Shown here in pieces: positions 11,794-24,573 of a DNA stretch of 64,000 nucleotides. The first letter of the stretch is position 1; the number at the start of each line of letters is the position of its first letter. The translations under genes and the position numbers were made by a program. Source of the DNA: Chimonanthus salicifolius (lineage: Eukaryota > Streptophyta > Magnoliopsida > Laurales > Calycanthaceae); NCBI GenBank assembly GCA_013350335.1, contig CM023533.1, forward strand, positions 34,280,170 through 34,344,169, in the 5' to 3' direction. Under the pieces are notes generated by a model. It searched no databases. It was given only the letters and a program-made list of their open reading frames with translations, and was not told the DNA's origin.

Positions 11794-12132
11794 ATCCATT
11801 TTCCTTAGGGGGAATAGCAAAATTTGATAAGAAAAAATGGAGGTTTTTCTTGCTCGGGAAGGCGCTATTTCATTCATTTCAATGAAAATAAAGATTTTGA
11901 CGTAAACAACTAAAACATCAGGTCTTCACAATCCAACACAAAGTCAGATTTGATAGCACTTGTTAGATGATATGAATGGGATCCTAACATAACTTTTTTC
12001 ATAGAACTAATGATGGCCCGCACCCGATGGAGGATGGTGGGAAACTCCATGTACGTGGATTGATACAGAGAGGAATTCACCAATGGAGGCGTGGATGAGT
12101 AAAGAGAATTTCACCAGTGTTGGTGCTATGAA

Positions 12133-12600
12133 TGAATCCCACATCGCCTGTGACAGAGGTCCTAATCCTAGATATGAGTAACATCATTCCATCAAACAGC
12201 ATGAAGCCTTTTAGGGTGTGTATGGCGGCATATCCCAAAACAAAATCGTGAAGGTGTGTGTGGAGCCTAAAAGAAACAATATCATGCTGGTGGGCACGGT
12301 CGTTATAGATGATATCAGAGTCATGGATAGCTCCAGTCCCAAGTGGGGGATTGTGATGGCCTGCACCCGATGGAAGAGGGTGAGAAACTCCATGTGCACG
12401 GATTGCTAGAGAGAGGAATTCATTAGTGAAACATCGCCTGTGATAGAGGTCCTGGTCCTGGATATAAGTAGCATCCTTCTTTCAAAGAGCATGAGGCCTT
12501 TTGGGGTGTGTATTGACGCACATCTGAAAGCAAAATTATGAGGGCGTGAGTGTGAAGTACAAAGCTGACAATTTTATGCTGAGTGAGCAGGGTCGTTAAA
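12133..12600 (+). mobile_element. TRIM-like element with tandem extra internal segment, block A
   Basis: Two direct terminal repeats, 12133-12307 and 12427-12600, share TGAA...ACATCGCCTGTGA and end near GTCGTTA. After the first lies GATGATATCAGAGTCATGG, a decayed primer-binding site for initiator tRNA-Met (block B reads GATGGTGTCAGAGTC). The internal part is about 120 bp and non-coding. A further copy of the internal segment precedes the first LTR (12,015-12,116), giving the order internal-LTR-internal-LTR. That is the pattern expected from recombination between LTRs of neighbouring copies. Confidence 0.7.
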
Positions 12601-12959
12601 GAATAACTTTCTCGAGGATACAAACAAATTACTTTTCTCGAGGATACAAACAAATGGCCTCTTGTACGTTTTTATGATTGAGGTCCTTACAAGGATCTAG
12701 ATCTAGACATAGTAATTAAATGAATCTTAATCATTGATCGATCTAGATTATTTTGAGTCTATGATCGTGTGAAATTCCTCCAGAAGATGGAGCAGCATGG
12801 AGCTATGACTAGAGATCATACATTGGATGAACCATCATTAATGGATTATGCAAAACTCTATAATGTGAAACATGCAATGTTCTCTTTCATTTTTTTTCTT
12901 AATTTCATTTATTTTATTGTTTAGATTGGATGATTTAAGATGTGTAATAAATCTTTTTT

Positions 12960-15850
12960 TTAGCACACAAACAATTCAAGATCATGCTATACTAATATAA
13001 TAACTTAAATGGTATTTTTAATCTAGCATGTTGTGGACCAATAGACACTACGATGGTAAAGCACTTCCATCAAAGAAACAATAGTTTTTAATTAAGTGGA
13101 AAATAACGGATGACCTTAATGGAAGTGTCAATCCATAAATCCAACTCATTGATGGCCTCCCCATGCCTTAAATGAAAAGTTCCAAAACTTTTTTATTTCA
13201 TAATAATAATTTTCATCTAATTATTTGGCGTGAATATTGCTTGACAATGACATTATTTTTCTCAATACGTTTAGATGAAAAATTGCTATCCTAATTCAAA
13301 TTCAATAGTCATATAACCATCTATATAAAAACTATTTATTAGAGAACCAACAATGATTATGTGTCTAATTTTTGATGGTTTGGTTCTTTGCAATCATATT
13401 TTTAGAAGGAAAGAAAAAGACGATATGTGGGGGTTTTATTAGATGGGTGTAGCTCAACTGGTTGCCTCCCGCCTCATGAGTGTGCCTTAGGGGTAGAGTG
13501 GGCTCAACCGTGAGGGTTTTATTAGGACTGTGTTTGAGTTTCCCACGCGCAAATATAGAAATGGCAGTATCATATTGATCCGTATTGGTTGATATGGTAT
13601 AGTATCAACCTTGCAAAAAAATTATTTTTTTAAAAAAGTTGTCTTTTAACTATTTTTTTTATTAGAATTTTGCATTGGGTATAATTTTAAGAGGGTTTAG
13701 AATCAAGTTCTTCAAGTGTAAAATGTATCATCCATTCCAACCTTTTTTTCCTTTAGATTTGTCTATTTTGAGTTATTTTCATCATTTTATTTTTCAATTT
13801 TTGCTCTAATGTTATCTTGATTTTAGGATTTTTTTTTGTGAAACAATTTAATGGAATGATATTGGGTGTTCAAGGAATTAAATGAAGATCACTTGACGTG
13901 ACTAATATAGTTTGTAGGGTTTTGCGTAATTTCTCAAGTTTTTTCATAGAATTCATGAAATCAAGGTTTTCTAAGATAATTTTTACTTTGGGTTTTTATA
14001 AAAAAAAAATTGATAAAATGATATAAAAAATTCGTGAAATTAAATGAAGTGCCTTTAATGTGATTAATAAAGGTTGTAGGTTTTTGTGTGATTTTTCTAA
14101 TTTTCCAAAAAAATTATTAAATTCAAATTTTGTTACAAAATAAATTCATGAGTTATAATAAAAGGTACTAAGTCATTATGGGGCACTAGAGAACATGAAT
14201 TTCATATCAGGTGTTTTTTCATTGTTTGAAATATATGGACATTTTCAATTATATAGGACATACTTTATTCATATTAAAATTTTGACTCTTAAAAGTCTAG
14301 TATTCTACAAAAAAAGACTGTTGTGAACAAAAATATGGTCAATACCAGGTTTTCCATATTTCTCTATTTTTCAGATAGTTTTCAATATTATTATAAAAAG
14401 GTAAAAAGAGAGAAAAGAGAGGCCATATCTGCCAATGTTTTTTATACCCTTGGCTTGGGGTAAAAAATTTATGCCCGTATCGGTTCGGTCGATAGATTTC
14501 TCTTTCCTCTAATTTTTATTTTTTTATTTTTTGCTTTAAACTTTGGCCAAAATATTACAGAATTTTGGCTTTGTACCTTGATGCATTTAGGCTGATCCAT
14601 TCCACATTTTCAGCCCGGTTTGGATTCTCAAATTACTGTTAAACTATGGTAAAGTGTTGCTCCTTACTTTTAATCAGACACATGTTGATGCTAATTTTGC
14701 CAAATCTATCTGATATATGGAACAATCTTCATCATCAATGAAAACTATTGCCAAATCATATCTGATGAATTCTGGTTGTGCATATATTTTTTTAAATTGT
14801 ATCAATTAGTTCTTCAAAATACCACGTATCTATTAATGTCATACTTGTTTTACTTCAAGCCAACTCCTATAAAAATCTCTTCGTCCACACCATTCCATTC
14901 CTTGCTTTCATATCTAAAATGCAATTTACCTCTGTAATAGAAGAGCAACACACTCTTGCAAGTTTGATTATAATGTAGGAGCTACCAACATGAAGTTTAA
15001 AACAAAAGTGGGGGTAATGGATCCCACCCATTTAAGTGCAAAATTAGGTCCAAACAATTGGGTTCAACGTCCACTGACTCATTGGATAAACACTTCTCTT
15101 TTAATACTAACTTAGATTAATTAAAATGACTCAAAATTGACAAATATTAAGAAAAACAATATTAGAATGAACAAATATCTTTCACAAATGTGGAACATTC
15201 TTTTAAATCTACTAAAAATCATACCTAATGCAATATTCAAATTGAAAATCGATCTAAACAATATTTTTTTTTCAAAAAACTTAATAGATTTGAATAAAGT
15301 TGATCTTATAGTTGTAACAATCGATACAACTCGAAACGATATGGGTCATAAATGGCAGCCAATATGTGACATGTATAACAAATTTGAGATATATTGGTTT
15401 TGGATTCAAGTCAAACTCTCATCATATAAGGTCACTCCTCCTAGTTTTACTCGATGTGTGCAGATAGGGAGGTTTGCACGTGCCCCAATGACTTAGTCAG
15501 GTGCTCTAAAAGGCCTAGATACCTTAGACTTCAAATGAATATATATATATATTCGTCATTGTTTTTAACCACTGATATTAGGTATTTGAGTAAGTGGATG
15601 GATAGAGGACTCTCTGATATAAGCAATAAAGAAACTCTTTCATACAATTATCACAACTTTATAAAATAAAATATGAAAAATCAATGTCTTGTAACAATTA
15701 ATTCTTTATAATAGTTATAACATCTGAATAATCATGTAGAAATTAAATTTTATCCATCCATTGTTTTGTCTTTTTTTTTTTTTTTACATATCTTAATTAA
15801 GAATGTAAAACTTTAATAAAAACGTAATTTAAAATCTCTAGTGGAATTTT
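12960..15850. other. AT-rich intergenic DNA, block A
   Basis: Apart from the SINE-like fragment at 13,440 and a sequence at 14,457-14,500 resembling the end of the 8,315 MITE, I see no gene. A 119-codon open frame at 15,137-15,496 is kept in block B but is Lys/Asn/Ile/Leu-rich and matches no family I know. Confidence 0.5.
13440..13565 (+). mobile_element. tRNA-derived SINE fragment, block A
   Basis: GTGTAGCTCAACTGGTTGCC resembles an RNA polymerase III A box, and GTGTTTGAGTTTCCCAC resembles a B box about 80 bp later, the layout of a tRNA-derived SINE head. The block B copy is at about 60,166-60,292. A relative with a poly-T-like end occurs at 29,587-29,712. Confidence 0.5.
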
Positions 15851-15925
15851 CACTATATAAAAGCCATATATGGCGTATCACATATTCACATCGCTCATCG
15901 ACATTTTCAAATACAACCACAGCCA
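15840..15925 (+). promoter_or_regulatory. Orphan promoter-like sequence with TATA box
   Basis: CACTATATAAAAGCC at about 15,851 is a strong plant TATA box followed by a C/A-rich leader (CATCGCTCATCGACATTTTC). An ATG at 15,924 opens a 29-codon frame only. In block B (about 62,603-62,690) the TATA box is kept but the ATG has become GCG, so the small frame is unlikely to be real. It may be the leftover promoter of a lost gene. Confidence 0.35.
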
Positions 15926-16673
15926 TGAGTCATGGCGACAGTTGGCACTCGGTAAAATATAGCCGTTGCAACTCTACAAAAGCTGATCTTTCTCATTCAA
16001 ACTTTATCCTTTAAAAAGTTAAATTTATTTGAAATGTTGACTCTCGTTCAAAACTTTTCCCCACTTTTATGTATTTTCAAATTTGAATTGATTACGAGGC
16101 CCACCAACAAAACAAATGCTAGTTTATCACGTTTGTCATCTCATGTACTGACATGGACCAACCCTTAGAAAAAATCTCTAAATTAAATATTGTTCACATT
16201 TTTATTATCATTAATTATTAAAATTTAATTTATTTTGTTTGATTTTTTAAATTATGCTCATATATTTGACACTATCAAAAACTATACAAGTAAGTCCTGT
16301 GATTTTCCACATGTAAATTCTAAATGAATAAGTATCAACTTAATGACTCTAAATGGTCAATCGTGATTTACCCGACGATCATAGTGGCGCTCAGATTATA
16401 GCACAATGGTACTTACTGTGCAAAGAACGACAATGGGCAACTCCACACCCAAAATACCAAAACAGGGCCTGGCTCTATACTTTCATCTGAGAAAATGGGT
16501 CTGGATCCAAGCCCAGTGTTCCCAGTCTATATACTACACATTCTGATTTTGGACCCAGGCCTTACATATTTGGTCCAAATCCAAGATTGCGTGGTTGTTA
16601 TTAATTGACTCGTGGGTGTTGATAAGTTTAAGTTTTGGTCTGTATAAGACTAACATAGTAGTTTACGTAAAAA

Positions 16674-16833
16674 ATTCGACCGTTGAGAGGATTCGTGAAG
16701 TACATTTTAAAAAGAAAAGAGAGAGAGCAAGAGACGAAATTCTGGGGAATCTCTTTCGCTCTCCTCTCTCACTTTCTCTTTTCTCTCTCTCTGGATTCTC
16801 TGTATTCACAACTCAATCACAGAAGAAGGGCCA
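16674..16833 (+). promoter_or_regulatory. ARM gene 5' UTR with CT-rich tract and MSA-like site
   Basis: A CT/AG-rich leader (CTCTCTCACTTTCTC and AGAGAGAG runs) precedes the ATG at 16,834, typical of plant 5' UTRs. At about 16,679 GACCGTTGAGAG contains, on the reverse strand, an AACGG core resembling the mitosis-specific MSA element bound by three-repeat MYB factors. It does not fully match the consensus. Confidence 0.35.
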
Positions 16834-17699
16834 ATGGCACTAAGATCTCTTGACAACGCCCTAAGAAGGTCGCCAAAATTGTGGGGCCCCTAAAAAGTCC
16901 GACTCTTGATTCTAGCGTGAATGATGAGAACTTGGCTCCCACTGCGAACGTCGATCCAGGGGCGGAATACATTGCCTCAGAGGACCTTCAGACCCTTTTG
17001 GACCCTGACACCAAGGCGAAAGTAAGCATTTATTTTCCCTATTTCAATTCATGATTTATTTATTTAATGAAGATATTAATTACTTTGCGGCTGATTTGAT
17101 AATATCTCTTGATTTTGTTTTCTAATCTTGCCTCTTTTCATTATGGGTACTTCTATTTTTTGATGTTGGGGGTGCTTAGAAATTAATTAAGTAATAGAGA
17201 AAAACCATATGAGATTTCTTTTCAGAGACTACACTGCTTCAGGTTTTTTAAGGGTTTTTTACACCCTTGAAGCCAAGATCTGTGTAACAGTTTTCCATCT
17301 TCTACAGTTTCAACTTAGTTAAATTGGTCAAATTATTGCTCTGGGGCTGATTGATTGATATTATTGATTTTCTTTTCTCTTTTGATTTTAGATTCTTGTC
17401 TTTTTTTAAAGGTTGGGCATTTAGAAACTAAACGAACAAGTAGAACATAAAGATTTGTGCAGTGGATTAATTGGGTTTCTCGGTATCTGCCTGCATGTCT
17501 CTACTTTCACCCCTTACTGGAATGTTGATATAACTATAAATTTAAGATAGAACCGGCTAGGCGTTCTCAAGTCCCAACCATTGATTTTTGGGTTTTGCCT
17601 GTCATGTTGAAGACTTTGGAATAGCATGGAATCAGTTGTTGGGGAACCTTATGAATTTCTCTCTTCTATGTGTGAATCAAAAGATAAAAAAAGTTGAGA

Positions 17700-18590
17700 G
17701 ATAAATGCACACACCCTAAGAGAGGCACCAATATTTGACATTAAAAATCCACACAGGACACGCTCTGAAAAAAAAATACTTTCACTATAGGCTGTGTTTG
17801 GATGAGAGGTAAATTTTACAGGGGTTCCTTATTTCATATAGTGGAAGTATTTTTCAGACCTTGTCTCATGGTTCATCTTGAAGGTGGGATGAAGGTTTTT
17901 CCACGTTAAAAGCCCATCTCTTATGGTGTGTAATCCTGGCCTAATCTTTTTGGCTGGAAGAGTTGTGCATGTAATCCTAGCACAATCTCTTGATAAGCTA
18001 GAGAATTTTGGAACGTAACCTCTTGTAATCCAATTATTTCATTTAGTGGAAGTATTTTTCAGACCTTGTCCCATGGTTCACCTTGTAATCCCATTAAAAG
18101 CTGGTCTCTTTTATTGTGTGTAATTTGTGCATTTGTCTCTCTTTATTTTTTTAATCTTTTTATTCACACAGAGAAATCAAAAGATAAAAAAGAAGTTATG
18201 CACGTATTTGTAACCCAAGAGCTCTAAGGTTTTTTTTTATGATTGTGATCCTAGCCTAATCTTGTTTGCTAGAGTAGTTATGCATGTAATCCTAGCATAT
18301 CTCTTGATTAGCTAGAAGAGTTTGGAGCTTAACCTCTTGTAATCTTATTATTTCATATAGGCTGCGTTTGGATGAGGGGAGTGTGAGGGGAACGAGGGGT
18401 TTCCCCTCATTACCCATGCTTCGTAACAATATTGAAGGGGCAAAAAATCTATCATTTACCTCTAGACACAAGGAAACAAAAACCCCTCCATCTCAAGACG
18501 TAATCATCTTACCTCTCCCTTTCGTTGCCCTTCCATACCTCCGCTCATCCTCTCCTCTCTCCTTTTATTTGATGAATATTATTTAATAAT
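17700..18590. repeat. Partial direct and inverted repeats in ARM gene intron 1
   Basis: AGTGGAAGTATTTTTCAGACC occurs at about 17,840 and 18,047, and its inverse GGTCTGAAAAATACTTCC-like form at about 17,760-17,790. AACCTCTTGTAATC recurs near 18,020 and 18,330, and CTAGCTTATCAAGAG-type segments also repeat. The phrase GTTTGGATGAG marks two MITE-like ends (17,796 and 18,367). Confidence 0.45.
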
Positions 18591-18599
18591 TATGTTCTA

Positions 18600-19800
18600 A
18601 GAATTGATTTCTTAGAAATTCATTTGACATCTAAGTACAATCTTTCTCCAAAAGGATGGACGAAAATTGCTAGACTCCTACTTGAAATTAAAGAACTTCA
18701 ATGCTCTCACTGGATTAAGGTTGAAATCCTCTCCAAAGAAAATTGACACCGTGCAACTCTAGAAATCTAGAATTGAATTCTTAGAAATTCATTGGACATC
18801 TAAGCACAATTTTTCTCCAAAGGATGGATGAAAATGGCTAAACTCCTACATGAAATTAAATGACTTCAATGCTAAAAAGAACTAGAAAGCATAACATAAA
18901 CCAAACTCAAACTAGAACTCGCCTAGAGAGAGAAATGAGAATATTTGCCCAAGGCTTGGAGCTTCAATTGATTTCTCAAAACTCTTCAATTCATTTGCCC
19001 AAGACCTCTATTCCAAAACTAGCCTAGGAATTATTCCAAAACTATACATCCTCATGGCCATTGGATGCACCTACTTAATTACAATCAAATCTCAACCATA
19101 TATGCCACCTGCCTCCTACCTACTTTAATTCAAACCTTACCAACCCCACCTACCTCCTCCTTGCACATGAACCAAAATTCGTGTTCATGACACATGGGTC
19201 AAATCCACCTAATTGAACCCCAATTACTTTCTTTTACTACCCAAATCCAAACCATCTTTCATTTACACGAATTTTGGTTTATGTGAGTAAAGTAGTTGGA
19301 GTTGGTAAGGTTTGAATTAAAGTTGATAGGTGGCATATATGGTTGAGATTTTGATTGTAATTAAATAGGTGCATCCAATGTCTATGAGGATGTCTAGTTG
19401 TGTAATTTTTTCTAGGCTAGTTTGTGTACAAATAGAGGCATTGAGCCATTGTACAAAGACAAGAGTTTTGATAAATCAATTGAAGCTCCAAGCGTTGGGC
19501 AAATATTTTCCTTTCTTTCTCTAGGTAAGTTCTAGTTTGAGTTTGGTTTATATTATGCTTTCTAGCTCCTTTTGGCATTCAAGTCCTTTAATTTCAAGTA
19601 GGAGTCTAGCAATTTCATCCATCCTTAAGAGAAATTGTGATTAGATCTCCAATTGAATTTCTAAGAAATTCAATTCTAGATTTCTAGAATTCTCTAGTTC
19701 CTTTGGAGAGTTGCATGGTGCCAGTATTTCTTAGAGAGGACTTTGACCTCATCTCTTAATCCGGTGAGCATTGGAAGGTTTTAGTTTGCTTTCCGACATT
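18600..19800. repeat. Long inverted repeat of an LTR-like sequence, ARM gene intron 1
   Basis: The arms, about 18,709-19,190 and 19,262-19,790, are inverted copies of about 500 bp. Right-arm landmarks are GGTGGCATATATGGTTGAGA, GCATTGAGCCATTGTACAAA and AAATCAATTGAAGCTCCAAG; each appears reversed in the left arm. The left arm also has a second direct copy of its first 100 bp (18,600-18,705 versus 18,773-18,880). The sequence has the feel of a Copia LTR leader, but I see no protein domain. Block B carries the part from 19,011 onward. Confidence 0.7.
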
Positions 19801-20699
19801 GCTCCATTTGTCGTCAATCCGGGTGGGCAATTTAGGAGCGCCTTTATGTTGACGTTGATCTGAGGATCTTCGTAGACGATTTGGTTCTTTGGAAGGACAT
19901 CATATTCTCAAAGGTGAAGGCATAGGTAGGCCTTACATCAGACCCCCCTACCGTACATCATCTTGGGCTTACAAATACATTGTTACCTTTCATCACCGGT
20001 GGAATCTCTTGAAAAAGATGGGTTGAACGTGATCCTTCCTTGCCTTCTTCCTTCTCTTCTCTCACCTTCTCTCCAAAGAGTGCTTCTCATGGAATGAGGG
20101 TTTTTTGGGTGTATAAGAGATGAAAGAGGGATGAGAGCACAACTTTTGCTAAAGGTTATTTCAAGAATATTTCCCTTCACATTTCCATGTGAGTTTACCA
20201 TAGCCATAAGCAATAATGAAATTTGAATTTCTTGCAACTAGTGGGCCACTAATTCTATTAAGAAAAAAAAAATAGTGAGCCCACCACCTTCACATAAGGT
20301 AGACCCACCCAACATCAGTGAAAACTTTTGCACCTAAACACCATTTTCCACAAATTGGGTAAAAGCCAAAAATCTTTCTTTTGCATGATGTAAAAACCAT
20401 AAACCTTGATTCTTTTTGGGTCATGGGAAAGCATGTTGCAGAACAAGATGCGCCTATGGATGCTAACAAATGTCTCTGACGTTTTATACTTATCATTATA
20501 TTGTGTTATTTTCTTAGTAGTTATTAACTTCTAATTGACCTTACCAGGATTTATTAGAAAGGTTAAATTCATCAAACTGGATGAAGGCAAGCGAGGCGCT
20601 AAATGACACACGCAGATTAGCACTTCATCACTCCTCCTTTCTGCTCCCGACCCTGTAAGGATTTTTTCCCATTTTAGTTTCTTTGCTCCTGAAAATGGA

Positions 20700-22924
20700 A
20701 TTTTCTTTTTTTTTTTTTTTGTTCACCTATTTATATGTGATTAGATTGCCTCTCAAAGTTGTTGCTTTTTTATAACATTGTAAATCATGACTCTTGGCAC
20801 AATATGATCCAATTATGAGTGGCACCCACTTAAGGTAATTACAATTTCAATTTGTTAAAAAAAAAAAAAAAAGCTTCTTGAGCACTTGAACAGTTGGTTA
20901 TGTTTTTTAATCAAGATATTAAAAATTAAAAATACAAGAAAAAATGGAATTGAATACAACACAATTAGTAGTGCATCCCATTTAGATCAACATCTAGGTC
21001 AAAATATTATGTAACAATAAAATGCATGGTTATTTAAATATAATTTAGTGGAATTTTATCATCTTTCAATCTGACAGGTGGGACTCTCCAATTGGGTAAT
21101 GGTGTGTAGAGGAGCATGAAAAGACACAGAGTGGGGGGTAAAGGGGCTATGAAGCATGTACAAATGAATCATAAAAGATATACCAAAGGTAGTAGAAAAG
21201 AATTATATGCTTGTCCTTAATTATTGACATCCATGCAAAACCAAATCTTTAGTATAAGAATTTGAAACTTAATCCTCATAGAAAGTTTGCTAAGTTGTTG
21301 GTCACAAGGATTCACAAAATTGGGATGCATGGCTATATCAGCTAATTAAAAGATGCCCCACAAAGTTACTAAGTATGGCGGCCTTACATTCACCCATCTA
21401 AGTTGCATTGTTCGGGTATGAGCGTCAGAAGTGAATTAAATGCTTCTCATCTTCATAATACAAGTATTCATTGACAGCCAACTCAAAAGTATAAGAATTT
21501 TGAAACTTTGATTCTCATAAGCACATGCCATGCAAAAAGTGCTCATACACCACTCCCATAGAAAAAAAAAATTTCTAAGGTCCGCAAGGCTTGGGACAAC
21601 TCACAAGATTTAAATAAGTGTAATTCTAAATTTATATAAATGAAAATAAGGTGTGGAAATTACATTAATAGAAATTAATTTGCTAGTTTTACTCTAAACA
21701 ATCAATTGACAAATATATTAATATTTTAATTAGGTTTTAAAAGATGAAAGGTGTTGCAATCTTTTGATAGAAAGAAATATTAAAAAGCACTAGAAGAGTT
21801 TCTGAAGAAATGAGTATGAGTGTCTAACATAGGTGCCAAGTGTCTGAAGTGTCCAATGCAGATGCTAAATAACTTTAAGTATCCGTGCCCATCTTATTTA
21901 CTTTTAGATATAAAAGCAACAAGGGCATATTGCATATTGGAGCCTAACTTAAAGAGCAAAGGTTTCTTTTAGGATTCAACCAAACTGGACTCACTCTAGG
22001 AGATTTAACCAATTCCAAAATTAATTTTCTTTTATAGTGCACGTTCACTATAGGATATATCTATATTATTATTCTTTTGTGAGAAAACTCAATATTCCTT
22101 TTAGAGATTCAAATAAAGCCTTCAAACTCTTTGGTAGAAAACAGTTACAACCAGTAAGGACTCCCTCAAAGGCTTCATGGAAATGTTAGAACTCTCTTTA
22201 ATAGCTTCCACGTCAATCCACGACCAGCCTCTGCTTTTGTACTCCAACCTCTGCGAAGAAGTTTGTGACCTGTTCGCTGAACATCTAGCTAAATGCAACA
22301 TAGTTTATGAGCCAACCAAGCACAAATACATTTATGAACTAAATGCAACATAATTTATGAGGCAATTAAATATCAAAATGGTGTTAAATTTGGCATCTAA
22401 GTTTATAGCCAATTGGAATCTAGTTAAGTAACTAAATTTATTGGCTAACTAGGAATTCATACTAAGTAAAACTTTGTATTAAATGCTACTTGCATTCTAT
22501 TCCTTAAAAGGAATTCAGAATATATTTTAGCAAAATAAAATTCAAACTATTTTAGCAAAAGGAAATTCAAACTGTGTTTTCTCAATTCAATTTCCACCTA
22601 ACAACATACCTAAATCCCTTTGCTTGGTAATAATCATGAATGTGACTGTAAATTAGGAAGTTTGATCTCACGTGTGTGTGTAAGGAAATTAACTGAAGTT
22701 AGGAGCCCCTCAACTTAATGGAAAACCCCACCATGCAGAATATCAGGGAAAAAGGAAAAACCTCTTACACGCTATCGGGAAGAAATAGCATTAAGAAAGC
22801 TGAAAGTTAATATAGATAACTTTTGTTGACCTATAGTGGCCACTGAGAAATGTTGACACATGTTTCCCACTATTTTATGGTTTGAACTCTGCTATTCCTA
22901 TATTTGATTTTGATTAATGACCAG
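20700..22924. other. ARM gene intron 2: no gene seen
   Basis: AT-rich intron sequence with homopolymer runs (T-run near 20,706, A-run near 20,860). The first 1.2 kb, to 21,875, is copied in block B. I see no element with clear ends. Confidence 0.5.
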
Positions 22925-24437
22925 GGACAAGGTCATGTTGGTGATGGTGAAAGCAATGAAGAGTCCTAGAAGTGCATTGATCAAGACATCCATCATGGCT
23001 TCTGCAGATATCTTCCAAGCCTTTGGCAATGTCTTACTTTCCTCGTCGTCCTCTGAAGCCTTTGATCACTTGGTATGTGTACTATTCTAGCAATGGAAGT
23101 GCAGCCATGTTTGGGTAGGTGGGTCATGTTTGGGTACATCCATGTGATGAGGTATGTAAGGATCCATTCATTTTAAAATGGGTCCCAAATTGCAATGATC
23201 CTATTTGTTCAATAGATTCCAACATGGATGGGGATGATCCTCGAAAGTTTCTAGACTAGAATTATCTGTTCAAAATAGAAAATTAAGAGGAAACACAAAC
23301 AACACTATATATAATCTATTTCTCCTTCCATAGTTGTGAGATCTATCATCAATGGTCTCATCACCAGTGAGTTCACAAACCCAATTTTCTATACATTCTC
23401 TTGCTGCAAGCTGCAACACGCAGCAAGGATTTGCATAAATGATGGAAGCCAACATATAACATGTATGGTCCAATAAATCAAACTTGGACCATCATAATTC
23501 TTTAACCAGACGATTTTCCTATGAAAACTGTGATAGCTGATTTAGGCCATGGCTTGAATCACCAGAACTGATTAATGTTACTGGACATTCTTTTTTGGTG
23601 ATGGCAAGTATCGATATTCATGTTTGTTGTATTCACATTCTTCTTCTTCTTTGGTGATGGAATGTATGGACATTCTTCTTCTTTTTTGGTGGTAGCATGT
23701 ATGGACATTCACAGTGTGTCTTAAATGTCCTGTTTGGTGGTAGCCTGTAATTCCTTAAATGAAATTGGGAGACTAGAATTTGGGTGGATTTCTCAGAAAT
23801 TTGATATCATAAGAATTCCTGGGTATCATAAGAATTCCTGGCTAACCTTCAGTTTGCGCCACATGAAAATTAGACTGGTTGGGAAATGATTTACTATGAC
23901 AAAGAATGACACAGTCACCAGCCAGAATGGTAAGATTTTCCAATCACTACATGTTTATTATGGGGCTTATATACCCTCAACATGTTTATTTGCTGGTACC
24001 ATAAAAAAATCATATTGGTTGGAAAATGTTTATTGTGGAAACCACCTACTTTTCTCTTTTCCGTATTCACTTTTGGGGTGAGAATATTTGTTGGAATGTG
24101 CTTTCGAAGTTTGACATTTTCAATTGAATTTGTGATTGCAGCTGTTGCAGCTGTTGCTGAAAGCCTCTCAAGATAAGAAGTTTGTGTGTGAAGAAGCTGA
24201 GAGGACCCTTCAGAAAATGACCAGTTTGCTGGCACCACTTCCTTTGCTCCATAAGCTCCAGGCTTGTGTTGCTCACACCAACCCTAAAGTAAGGGCTAAA
24301 GCTGCCATTTCCATCTCAAACTGCATTTGCAAGCTGGTAAGAACATGTTCTGTTTCATTTATATTAATTTTTCTAGCAACCAGTTCTTTTAACCCCCGAC
24401 CTACTTTCCTGCCTGGACTGGCACTAGTAGGTCAATA

Positions 24438-24573
24438 GGTCAATATCCAGTCTAAGGTTATGAACAGTAGGTACTTATTGGCTGTTTCAAACCATCAGCA
24501 CTATTGGTCAATATCCAGTCTAAGGTTATGAACAGTAGGTACTTATTGGCTGTTTCAAAACATCAGCACTATT
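24438..24573. repeat. 68-bp tandem duplication in ARM gene intron 4
   Basis: Two almost identical 68-bp units, 24438-24505 and 24506-24573, each starting GGTCAATATCCAGTCTAAGG and ending CATCAGCACTATT, differ at one base (ACCATC versus AACATC). Confidence 0.95.

Noticed and set aside
12211..12653. Open frames over 60 codons on both strands
   Set aside because: They lie wholly within the TRIM LTRs and internal segment, which are non-coding.
16595..16843. 82-codon plus frame ending at the ARM start
   Set aside because: It is the CT/AG-rich 5' UTR in a frame different from the ARM protein, with no domain.
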